A stretch of DNA of 64,000 nucleotides from Lacihabitans sp. LS3-19 (lineage in GTDB: Bacteria > Bacteroidota > Bacteroidia > Cytophagales > Spirosomataceae), in contig NZ_RJUA01000017.1 in the NCBI RefSeq assembly GCF_024343575.1, forward strand, positions 1 through 64,000. The letters run 5' to 3'. Position 1 is the stretch's first letter. Each line of letters begins with the position of its first letter. Below the pieces are notes generated by a model. That model was not told the origin of the DNA, ran no database searches, and worked only from the letters and a program-made list of their open reading frames with translations. A program made the position numbers and the translations under genes. This document shows, piece by piece, positions 17,622-25,202 of this stretch.

Positions 17622-18032
17622 ATGACACAGAAACATATAAATGAATTAACTTATAAGATTATAGGAGCAGCAATAGAAGTTCATAGAAATTTAGGTCCTG
17701 GACTTTGGGAAAAGGTTTATGAAAAATGTCTTACTAAAGAGTTGATTGATATGGGATTTAAAGTTGATTTTCAGAAAACCATTCCGATTAATTATAAAGG
17801 AATTGACTTGGAATGTGAGTTGAGGTATGATATTATGTTAAATAATACAATAATTGTTGAAATAAAATCAGTAGATGCGATTCACCCACTTTTTGAAGCT
17901 CAACTATTGACTTACATGAAATTGTACAAAAAGCCAAAAGGGATTTTAATAAACTTTAATGTAACAAACATATTTAAAGAAGGCCAAAAAACTCTAGTAA
18001 ACGAATATTTTAAAAAGTTACCGACAGAATAG
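17622..18032 (+). CDS. GxxExxY protein
   Basis: The start at ATG 17622 gives 136 aa. The ATG at 17598 lies within the hairpin repeat and is less likely. The family signature is GPGLWEKVYE near the start, followed by a PD-(D/E)XK-like core (LECELRYDIMLNNTIIVEIKSV, where the Asp and the EIK are visible). It ends with the usual LINFNV segment. These proteins are thought to be nucleases of the PD-(D/E)XK superfamily, and their role is unknown. It sits inside the arabinose operon, with its stop only 3 bp before the araA start and a palindromic repeat directly upstream. It therefore looks inserted rather than part of the pathway. Confidence 0.85.
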   Translation: MTQKHINELTYKIIGAAIEVHRNLGPGLWEKVYEKCLTKELIDMGFKVDFQKTIPINYKGIDLECELRYDIMLNNTIIVEIKSVDAIHPLFEAQLLTYMKLYKKPKGILINFNVTNIFKEGQKTLVNEYFKKLPTE

Positions 18033-18035
18033 AAA

Positions 18036-19508
18036 ATGATAGATTTAAAACAATACGAAGTTTGGTTTGTGACTGGCAGCCAACATTTATATGGAGAAGA
18101 AACACTTCGTCAAGTCGATGAACATTCAAAGATTATCGCAGAGGCATTAAATGCTTCAGTAGAGATACCTGTGAAAGTGGTATTTAAACCAGTGGTGAAA
18201 ACTCCAGAGGAGATTTTGACGATTTGCAACGAGGCCAATTATGCCAAGAATTGCATCGGTATTATCACTTGGATGCACACATTTTCGCCTTCTAAAATGT
18301 GGATAAAAGGATTGACGGCTCTACAAAAGCCTCTTTTGCACCTTCATACCCAATTTAACCGCGATATTCCATATGCTGAAATAGATATGGATTTTATGAA
18401 TCTCAACCAGTCGGCACATGGCGATAGAGAACATGGTTTTATTTTAACCAAAATGAAAATCAACCGCAAAACTGTAGTTGGGCATTGGGATTCACCTAGT
18501 GTGAAAGCAAAAATTGGGGTTTGGTCAAGAGTTTGTTTGGGCAGAAACGAAATGAAAAACCTCAAAGTGGCTCGTTTTGGTGATAATATGCGACAAGTTG
18601 CGGTAACTGATGGTAATAAAGTATCAGCTGAAGAGAAATTCGGGATGGCTGTAAATACCTATGCAGTTGGTGATTTGGTACAAGTTATAAATCAAATTTC
18701 GGATGCTGAAATACAGAATTTGATAAAAGAATATGAAGCTACGTATCAAATGATGTCGTCGTTGAAGGCGGAAGGAGGAATGCGTTCTTCTTTGATAGAG
18801 GCTGCAAGAATTGAGTTGGGAATCAAGGCCTTTTTGGAAGATGGCGGATTCGGAGCTTATACCAATACTTTTGAAGATTTGCATGGAATGCGACAATTGC
18901 CTGGCATAGGTTCACAACGTATGATGGCCGCAGGTTATGGTTACGGTGGCGAAGGCGACTGGAAAACTTCGGCCATGGTGCGTGTAATGAAAGTAATGGC
19001 AACTGGATTGAAAGGCGGCACCTCGTTTATGGAAGATTATACCTATCATTTTGATCCTACCAATCCTATGGTCTTGGGTTCTCACATGTTAGAGATATGT
19101 CCTTCGATAGCCGATGGAACAATAAACTGTGAAGTGCATCCATTGGGAATTGGGGGTAAAGAAGATCCGGTGAGATTGGTGTTTAATGCTTGTGCTGGAC
19201 CGTCGATCAATGTAAGTTTGATAGATTTGGGCAGTAAATTTAGATTGTTGGTAAACGAGGTGGAAGCTGTAGAAGTTACAGAGAAATTTCCAAAATTGCC
19301 GACTGCTCGTGCTTTGTGGAAACCACTTCCAAACATGGAAATTGGCCTTCAAGCATGGTTAATGGCGGGTGGTGCACATCATACGGTTTTCAGTCAGAAT
19401 TTAACGACTGAATATCTTGAAGATTTTGCAGAAATGTTTGACTTGGATTTGGTGGTGATTGATGCTGATACTAGGATTAGGGATTTGAAGAGGGAGTTGA
19501 GAGGTTAG
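18036..19508 (+). CDS. araA: L-arabinose isomerase
   Basis: The 490-aa enzyme converts L-arabinose to L-ribulose. It matches the family in length and motifs. The N-terminus reads VWFVTGSQHLYGEETLRQV, then TWMHTFSPSKMWI, GYGYGGEGDWKTSAMVR, and the metal-binding Glu and His in MEDYTYHF and LGSHMLEICPS. The C-terminal region WLMAGGAHHTVFS carries the last metal-ligand His. It is followed by another copy of the hairpin repeat and then araD. Confidence 0.97.
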   Translation: MIDLKQYEVWFVTGSQHLYGEETLRQVDEHSKIIAEALNASVEIPVKVVFKPVVKTPEEILTICNEANYAKNCIGIITWMHTFSPSKMWIKGLTALQKPLLHLHTQFNRDIPYAEIDMDFMNLNQSAHGDREHGFILTKMKINRKTVVGHWDSPSVKAKIGVWSRVCLGRNEMKNLKVARFGDNMRQVAVTDGNKVSAEEKFGMAVNTYAVGDLVQVINQISDAEIQNLIKEYEATYQMMSSLKAEGGMRSSLIEAARIELGIKAFLEDGGFGAYTNTFEDLHGMRQLPGIGSQRMMAAGYGYGGEGDWKTSAMVRVMKVMATGLKGGTSFMEDYTYHFDPTNPMVLGSHMLEICPSIADGTINCEVHPLGIGGKEDPVRLVFNACAGPSINVSLIDLGSKFRLLVNEVEAVEVTEKFPKLPTARALWKPLPNMEIGLQAWLMAGGAHHTVFSQNLTTEYLEDFAEMFDLDLVVIDADTRIRDLKRELRG

Positions 19509-19517
19509 TACTTTAAA

Positions 19518-19626
19518 AATTAACACATAGGTCATATAGGAAATACAACATAGATACATAGAAACTACCTATGTACCTATGTGAAATATAAAGTTTAAAT
19601 TGAGCTATGTGAACTATGTGGTTAAA
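19518..19626. repeat. Hairpin repeat copy R2
   Basis: It starts AACACATAGGTCATATAGG and ends GCTATGTGAACTATGTGG, with the same inverted ends and inner CATAG/CTATG pairing as the copy at 17501. It lies between araA and araD. No GxxExxY gene follows this copy. Confidence 0.85.
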
Positions 19627-19656
19627 ACAGACAAACAATATTTTTTTGAAAAAGAA

Positions 19657-20358
19657 ATGATTCATAAAGAACTCAGACAAGAATGCTTCGAAGCAAATAT
19701 GCAATTGCCCAAATTGGGTTTGGTGCTGTTTACTTTTGGCAATGTAAGTGCGGTAGATAGGGCCAATGGTGTTTTTGCCATTAAGCCTTCTGGTGTGCCT
19801 TATGAAGAATTGAAATGGGAAGATATTGTAATTATGGATTATGATGCCAAGGTGGTGGATGGCAAAATGAGACCTTCATCGGATACCAAAACACATGCCT
19901 TATTGTACAAAACTTGGGACGATATTGGTGGGATCACGCATACGCACAGCACACATGCAGTAGCTTGGGCACAAGCTGGTATGGACATTCCGATTTTTGG
20001 AACTACCCACGCCGATCATACCCATCAAGACATTCCTTGTGCACCTGCATTGTCGGACGAAATGATAAAAGGCGACTATGAACATGAAACTGGGAATCAG
20101 ATTTTTGATATATTTAAAGAGAAAGGTCTAAGCCATAAAGAAGTGGAAATGGTACTTTTGCAAAACCACGGACCGTTCACTTGGGGTAAAGACGCAGCCA
20201 AGTCGGTGTATAACGCAGCTGTGCTGGAAGAAGTAGCAAAAATGGCAATGTTTACCTTACAAATAAACCCAAATACCCCAAAATTGAAGGATTCGTTGAG
20301 AATGAAACATTATGAGCGTAAACATGGAAAAGATGCTTATTATGGGCAGGGATGCTGA
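19657..20358 (+). CDS. araD: L-ribulose-5-phosphate 4-epimerase
   Basis: ATG 19657 gives 233 aa, the usual family length; the longer frame from 19600 begins inside the hairpin repeat. The zinc-dependent class II aldolase fold is visible. It has GNVSAVDR at the phosphate site, the zinc-ligand motif THTHSTHAVAWAQ, FGTTHADHTHQDIPC, and the His of NHGPFTWG. The enzyme converts L-ribulose 5-phosphate to D-xylulose 5-phosphate, the last dedicated step of the pathway encoded here. Confidence 0.96.
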   Translation: MIHKELRQECFEANMQLPKLGLVLFTFGNVSAVDRANGVFAIKPSGVPYEELKWEDIVIMDYDAKVVDGKMRPSSDTKTHALLYKTWDDIGGITHTHSTHAVAWAQAGMDIPIFGTTHADHTHQDIPCAPALSDEMIKGDYEHETGNQIFDIFKEKGLSHKEVEMVLLQNHGPFTWGKDAAKSVYNAAVLEEVAKMAMFTLQINPNTPKLKDSLRMKHYERKHGKDAYYGQGC

Positions 20359-20365
20359 GTTTTTT

Positions 20366-20440
20366 AGGCAAAAGACGGTAAGGCAAAAGGCATAAGTCAG
20401 TATGGCAAAAGGCGGTAAGAAAAAAGGTATAAAGGCAAAA
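20366..20440. repeat. Degenerate GGCAAAAGxCGGTAAG tandem repeats
   Basis: Four or five imperfect copies of a 13-17 bp unit built on GGCAAAAG and GGTAAG follow the araD stop. They are part of a 420-bp gap between araD and the symporter that is filled almost entirely with repeats. Confidence 0.7.
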
Positions 20441-20503
20441 GTTTGAATTAGGTAAAATAATTGATAATGGCAATATCGAACTCGCAACTCGGTACTTAAT
20501 TTT

Positions 20504-20605
20504 GCGTAAGGGATGGTAGCGGTTACCCCGCAGGAGCCGACCTTAGGAGGCGACGAGGAGTAGGAGCGGACAGCCCGACCCCGGAGGAACGGAGGGGATA
20601 CGCCC
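20504..20605. repeat. GC-rich intergenic element with complementary ends
   Basis: About 100 bp of strikingly G/C-rich sequence in an otherwise AT-rich gap. It begins GCGTAAGGG and ends near GGGGATACGCCC, so GCGTA at 20504-20508 can pair with TACGC at 20599-20603. No ORF fits. It resembles GC-rich dispersed intergenic elements seen in other Bacteroidota, but no second copy lies in this window. Confidence 0.6.
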
Positions 20606-20690
20606 TTGATAAAAGATAAAATGATTTAAAGAATGAAAGATAAAATGATTGATTGCAGTAACGATAGAATGATTGGATGCTCGATAAATT
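20606..20690. repeat. GATAAAATGATT-type tandem repeats
   Basis: Imperfect repeats built on GATAAAATGATT and GATAGAATGATT follow the GC-rich element directly. A run of CTCGCAGCTC-like words at 20711-20745 echoes CTCGCAACTC at 20481. No gene is seen between 20359 and 20778. Confidence 0.6.
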
Positions 20691-20778
20691 ATAGATTTTT
20701 TTACTAGAGACGATAACTCGCAGCTCAAAACTCACCACTCAGAACTAATTTTTAAAAAACAACCCTAAATAAAAACAT

Positions 20779-22434
20779 ATGAAACTTGGATTGGAGACGT
20801 TGGATTATCTTATTTTCTTGGTTTATTTTGTGATCGTGGCTAGCTATGGCTATTGGGTCTATAAAAATAAAGGCAAACAAACCGCCGACTCAAAAGACTT
20901 CTTTTTGGCAGAAGGTTCGCTCACGTGGTGGGCAATTGGTGCCTCATTGATTGCCTCAAATATTTCGGCTGAGCAGTTTATTGGCATGTCCGGGCAGGCC
21001 TTTCAGCTGGGTTTGGCGATTTCGGTGTATGAGCTCTTGGGTGGTGTTTCCTTGATTATAGTAGCGGTGTATTTTTTGCCGATGTATCTCAACAACAAGA
21101 TTTTTACAATGCCGCAGTTTTTAGCAAAACGTTATGATATGCGTTTAGCTACAATTATGGCTGTGTTTTGGCTGTTTTTGTATATCACCGTTAATCTTAC
21201 TTCGATTATCTATTTGGGTGCATTGAGTTTGGAAAAAATGACAGGTTTTGGTTTTATGCAATGTGCAGTTTTCCTTACAATTTTTGCCATCATTATTACA
21301 TTGGGTGGCATGAAAGTTATTGGCTACACTGACGTGATTCAGGTGGTTTGCTTGGTGATTGGAGGTTTAGCTACCACCTACTTGGCATTGGATTTATTGT
21401 CGAATAGAGTAGGGTCAGGCTCAGGTGTAATGGAAGGGCTGAGTTTGATAAAAGAAAAAGCAGATAGTCATTTACACATGATGTTTAGTCCGGGTCAATA
21501 CTCAGTGCATGACGGGAAAGGTGGTTTTATAGACGCCTACAAGCAATTGCCGGGCATTATGATGTTTGTAATTGGTGGGCAGTGGGTTAACAACCTGAAT
21601 TATTTTGGTTGTAATCAATACATTACACAACGAGCTTTGGGTGCCGATATTAAAACTGCGAGGAACGGGCTGTTGTTTGCTTCGGGTCTTAAAATGTTGA
21701 TGCCATTTATAGTAGTATTGCCGGGTTTGGCGGCTTATGTATTGTTTCAAGAAAATGCCGATCCAGCTATTGTGAACGGTATTACTCAAAATGGAATAGT
21801 AAAGCCAGATAATGCTTACCCAGTTTTATTAAATATTTTGCCAACTGGGCTAAAAGGTTTGGCGTTTGCTGCCTTAACGGCCGCGATTGTAGCAAGTTTG
21901 GCGGGTAAAGCCAATAGTATTTCGACGATATATGTATTGGATATTCACCAGAAGTTTTTCAATAAAAACATGAGTGAGAAACAAACTGTACGTACCGGGC
22001 GTATTGCTATTTTGGTGGCATTTGTTTTGGCATTACTGATTAGCCCACTTTTGGCTAATTTTGGTCAAGCTTTTGAATACATACAGGTGTACACTGGATA
22101 TATTTCTCCGGGTATTTTGTCGATTTTCCTTTTAGGGTTTTTCTGGAAAAAAACTACAGCCAATTCGGCTTTGGTTTCGGCTATTTTAAGTATTGCATTG
22201 AGCAGTTTGATAGCTTATGTTTGGCCAGAGTTTCCATTTATGAACCGTATGGGTGTGGTTTTCTGGATTTGTGCTTTGGTGATGGTGGCCATCAGTTTGG
22301 TAGAGTCGAGAGGTAAAGAAAGCAACAATGCCTTTGCCGTCAATAAAGATTGGTTTAAAGTTACGCCTGAGTTTAGATACGGGACTATCGCCATCATTAC
22401 CGTATTCTGTGTGATTTATTATATATTTTGGTAA
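20779..22434 (+). CDS. Sodium/solute symporter (SSS family), probable arabinose transporter
   Basis: The 551-aa protein has about 14 hydrophobic helices and SSS-family signatures. Helix 2 reads WWAIGASLIASNISAEQFIGMSGQAF, shown here only in key words WAIGAS and AEQFIG. A long loop of about 50 residues lies in the middle, followed by QRALGADIKTARNG. Related SglT-like symporters import sugars with sodium. Position between araD and an aldose epimerase, in an arabinose locus without any other transporter, points to L-arabinose as substrate; this is inference. A 420-bp repeat-filled gap precedes it, so it may have its own promoter. Confidence 0.88.
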   Translation: MKLGLETLDYLIFLVYFVIVASYGYWVYKNKGKQTADSKDFFLAEGSLTWWAIGASLIASNISAEQFIGMSGQAFQLGLAISVYELLGGVSLIIVAVYFLPMYLNNKIFTMPQFLAKRYDMRLATIMAVFWLFLYITVNLTSIIYLGALSLEKMTGFGFMQCAVFLTIFAIIITLGGMKVIGYTDVIQVVCLVIGGLATTYLALDLLSNRVGSGSGVMEGLSLIKEKADSHLHMMFSPGQYSVHDGKGGFIDAYKQLPGIMMFVIGGQWVNNLNYFGCNQYITQRALGADIKTARNGLLFASGLKMLMPFIVVLPGLAAYVLFQENADPAIVNGITQNGIVKPDNAYPVLLNILPTGLKGLAFAALTAAIVASLAGKANSISTIYVLDIHQKFFNKNMSEKQTVRTGRIAILVAFVLALLISPLLANFGQAFEYIQVYTGYISPGILSIFLLGFFWKKTTANSALVSAILSIALSSLIAYVWPEFPFMNRMGVVFWICALVMVAISLVESRGKESNNAFAVNKDWFKVTPEFRYGTIAIITVFCVIYYIFW

Positions 22435-22463
22435 TATTTAATTCAACCTTTAAAAGTTTAAAA

Positions 22464-23597
22464 ATGAAAAAAGTACTAATTTTAGCCTTGGCCATTTCGG
22501 TATGGTCGTGCAACGAATCAAAAAAAGAAGAAGCAATGAGTATTAAAGTAGAAAATGCCGGTGTGTTGGCGTCGGGAGATAGTGTGAAAGTATATACTTT
22601 GAAAAATGTCGCTGGCATGGAGGTAAGTATTATGGATTTGGGTGGAACGATAATTAAATGGACAGCCCCTGATAAAGAGGGTAAGTTTGCCGATATTACT
22701 TTGGGTTCAAATACGCCAGAAGATTATTTGACAAGTACAAAATATTTGGGTGCTTTGATTGGTAGATTTGGGAATCGAATAGCCAAAGGGAAATTTAGTT
22801 TGGATGGTAATGATTACACTTTGGCTGTTAACAATGGCCCAAATGCTTTGCATGGAGGTTTGAAAGGTTTTAATGCCGTGATATGGAATGCAACTCCAAT
22901 TGAAGGTGCAGAGCCGGGTTTAAAATTGACTTATTTGTCTAAAGATGGAGAAGAAGGTTATCCTGGGAATTTGAACGTGGAGGTGGTTTATACTTTAAAG
23001 GCCGACAATTCACTTTCTATAGATTACACGGCTACCACTGACAAAAACACTGTGGTGAATTTGACAAATCATGCGTATTTTAATTTAAAAGGAGAGGGGC
23101 AAGGCGATATTTTGGACCATGAAATTGTACTAAATGCAGATAAGTTTTTGCCAACAGATGCTGGTTTGATTCCCACTGGCGAACTAAAGCCTGTTGCTGG
23201 GACACCGTTTGACTTCACAACATCACATTTGATTGGTGAAAGAATCAATGACACTAAAGATATCGATATCAAATTAGGTGGAGGCTACGACCACTGCTGG
23301 GTATTTACTGATCAAAGTAATAAATTGAAGTCAGTGGCAATGGTTACTGAGCCTGTTTCAGGACGTACCATGGAAGTTTTGACCACAGAACCTGCGGTGC
23401 AGTTTTATACTGGAAATTTCTTAAACGGAACGGCTACAGGCAAATCAGGTGTAAAATATGAGCGTAGATATGGTTTCTGTTTAGAAACGCAGCATTTCCC
23501 TGATGCTCCAAATCAAGCCGCTTTTCCAACCACAGTTTTGAAGCCAGGCGAAACCTATAAAACAACTACGGTTTATAAGTTTGGTGTGAAGAAATAA
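22464..23597 (+). CDS. galM: Aldose 1-epimerase, lipoprotein form
   Basis: ATG 22464 gives 377 aa with a lipoprotein leader (MKKVLILALAISVWSC), so the enzyme is probably lipid-anchored on the periplasmic side. The longer frame overlaps the symporter gene. Family motifs are present: GALIGRFGNRIAKGKF, the catalytic His in NLTNHAYFNL, GGYDHCWVF, and the catalytic Glu region GFCLETQHFPDAPNQ. It interconverts anomers of free aldoses, which would feed the symporter directly upstream. The last gene of the arabinose group. Confidence 0.93.
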   Translation: MKKVLILALAISVWSCNESKKEEAMSIKVENAGVLASGDSVKVYTLKNVAGMEVSIMDLGGTIIKWTAPDKEGKFADITLGSNTPEDYLTSTKYLGALIGRFGNRIAKGKFSLDGNDYTLAVNNGPNALHGGLKGFNAVIWNATPIEGAEPGLKLTYLSKDGEEGYPGNLNVEVVYTLKADNSLSIDYTATTDKNTVVNLTNHAYFNLKGEGQGDILDHEIVLNADKFLPTDAGLIPTGELKPVAGTPFDFTTSHLIGERINDTKDIDIKLGGGYDHCWVFTDQSNKLKSVAMVTEPVSGRTMEVLTTEPAVQFYTGNFLNGTATGKSGVKYERRYGFCLETQHFPDAPNQAAFPTTVLKPGETYKTTTVYKFGVKK

Positions 23598-24000
23598 AAA
23601 GTCTGTTTAGGCGATAAGACGGTCAGACGATAGTCGGACCTGAAATTAGGATTCAAATATTTGCCACGAATGCACGAATTTTTTTTGCATTCGTGGCATT
23701 TTATTAACCACATAGTTCACAATAGGAAATAACACATAGGTTCATAGAATTAACAAAGAGCAAAAGAAAAACCTAAAAAACGGTCAGACAATTGTCGGAC
23801 CTGAAATTTGCAAACATCTTTTGCCATGAATGCACTATTTTTTTTAGCGTTCGTGGTGTTTTTTTAACCACATAGTTCACAATTGGAAATACCTCATAGG
23901 TGCATAGGAAGAATAGCAAAATGAATGTCTAAGTAACTATGTGAAAAATAAGATAAAGTTTAACTATCTGACCTATGTGGTTTTAAAAAGAGCATTTTAT
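23598..24000. repeat. Two tandem composite intergenic modules
   Basis: Two units about 161 bp apart start at GGTCAGAC (23621 and 23782). Each has a GGTCAGAC...GTCGGACC palindrome, then a TTTGCCACGAATGCA hairpin, then a CACATAGTTCACA repeat. In unit 1 the hairpin is perfect: 23662-23674 pairs with 23686-23698. In unit 2 it has decayed (GCCATGAATGC against GCGTTCGTGG). Unit 1 ends in a half-length CACATAG repeat (23703-23750), and unit 2 carries a full one (23863-23984). No gene lies in this 431-bp gap. Confidence 0.85.
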
Positions 24001-24028
24001 TCCTATTTTTACAAAAACAACCTATTAA

Positions 24029-25198
24029 ATGAAAAAAGTATTCAAAATTTTGTTTGGGCTAATTATAGTAGTTCTACTTTTCGCATTTCTTTTTGTACCA
24101 AAAATAGTTGATAAAAAATTTAATACTGTTTCAACAAGACCACCTTACAAAGTAGATAAAGAAGCTCAAGTTCTTTATGATTCTTTGGATTTTGTAGCTG
24201 ATATGCATTGTGACGCATTGCTTTGGAAGAGAGATCTTTTGGCTAAAAATGATTTTGGTTCGGTGGATATTCCGAGAATGTTGGAAGCCAACATGGCCTT
24301 ACAAGCTTTTACGATAGTGACCAAGGCCCCAAGGAACATGAATTTTGATAAAAATACTGGAGAAACTGACCAAATTACACTTCCGTTCATATTGCAAATG
24401 AGGCCAATAGCTTCTTGGTTTAATCTTACCGAGAGAGCTTTAACACAGTGCGATGCTTTATATGGTTTTGAAAAAAAATCTGATGGCCAGTTTAGGGTGA
24501 TTTCTTCTGCTAAAGGTTTGGAACAGTATATTTCTGATAGAAAATCAAACAAAAACATTACGGCGGGATTTCTTGGAATAGAGGGAATGCATGCCTTGGA
24601 AGGCAAATTAGAAAATGTGGATGAATTGTATAATGCTGGTGTAAGAATGATGTCGCCAGTACATTTTTTTGACAATGAACTTGGGAGTTCGGCTCATGGC
24701 GTTGACCATGCTGGACTTACAGAATTTGGCAAAGAAGTTATCAAAAAAATGCAAGCAAAAAGCATGATTTTGGACGTGGCTCACTGCTCACCGCAAATGG
24801 TGGATGATATTCTGGCGATAACTACCAAGCCAATTGTAAGTTCGCATACAGGTGTAAAAGGAACGCATAATTCGGTAAGGAATATTTCCGATAAACACAT
24901 AAGAGGAATTGCGAAAACTAGTGGATTGATTAGTATAGCCATGTTTGAGCCAGCGACAGGCACAAAAACTCCAGCTTCTACTGCCAAGGCCATCAAATAT
25001 TGTATTGATTTAGTTGGTGCAGATTATGTTGCTTTAGGATCAGATTTTGATGGAGCTATAGAAATCCATACCGATGTAACAGGTTTGCCACTTTATGTGG
25101 AGGAATTGTTAAAACTAGGAGTTTCGAGAGATGATATCCGAAAAGTTATGGGCGGAAATGTTAAAAGATTCCTTTTGGAAAATTTGCCAAAGAATTGA
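24029..25198 (+). CDS. Membrane dipeptidase (peptidase M19)
   Basis: The 389-aa protein has an N-terminal hydrophobic anchor (residues 5-24), so it is probably a membrane-attached periplasmic enzyme. The catalytic domain shows the M19 zinc ligands. They are the HxD in VADMHCDALLW, the bridging Glu in FLGIEGMHAL, and the His residues in DVAHCSPQMV and VSSHTGVKGTHNS. It also has ADYVALGSDFDG, with the catalytic-site Asp. The family hydrolyses dipeptides, including some with a D-residue. It ends 4 bp before a convergent gene, with no terminator hairpin that I can see. Confidence 0.93.
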   Translation: MKKVFKILFGLIIVVLLFAFLFVPKIVDKKFNTVSTRPPYKVDKEAQVLYDSLDFVADMHCDALLWKRDLLAKNDFGSVDIPRMLEANMALQAFTIVTKAPRNMNFDKNTGETDQITLPFILQMRPIASWFNLTERALTQCDALYGFEKKSDGQFRVISSAKGLEQYISDRKSNKNITAGFLGIEGMHALEGKLENVDELYNAGVRMMSPVHFFDNELGSSAHGVDHAGLTEFGKEVIKKMQAKSMILDVAHCSPQMVDDILAITTKPIVSSHTGVKGTHNSVRNISDKHIRGIAKTSGLISIAMFEPATGTKTPASTAKAIKYCIDLVGADYVALGSDFDGAIEIHTDVTGLPLYVEELLKLGVSRDDIRKVMGGNVKRFLLENLPKN

Positions 25199-25202
25199 GT
25201 GA

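Noticed and set aside
17501-24000. A CRISPR array made of the repeated CACATAG elements
   Set aside because: Copies are kilobases apart or differ in length, are self-complementary hairpins, and no spacer-repeat periodicity or cas gene exists.
24175-24675. A 166-aa frame opposite the M19 dipeptidase
   Set aside because: Shadow frame opposite the zinc-site region of a conserved enzyme; it has no support.
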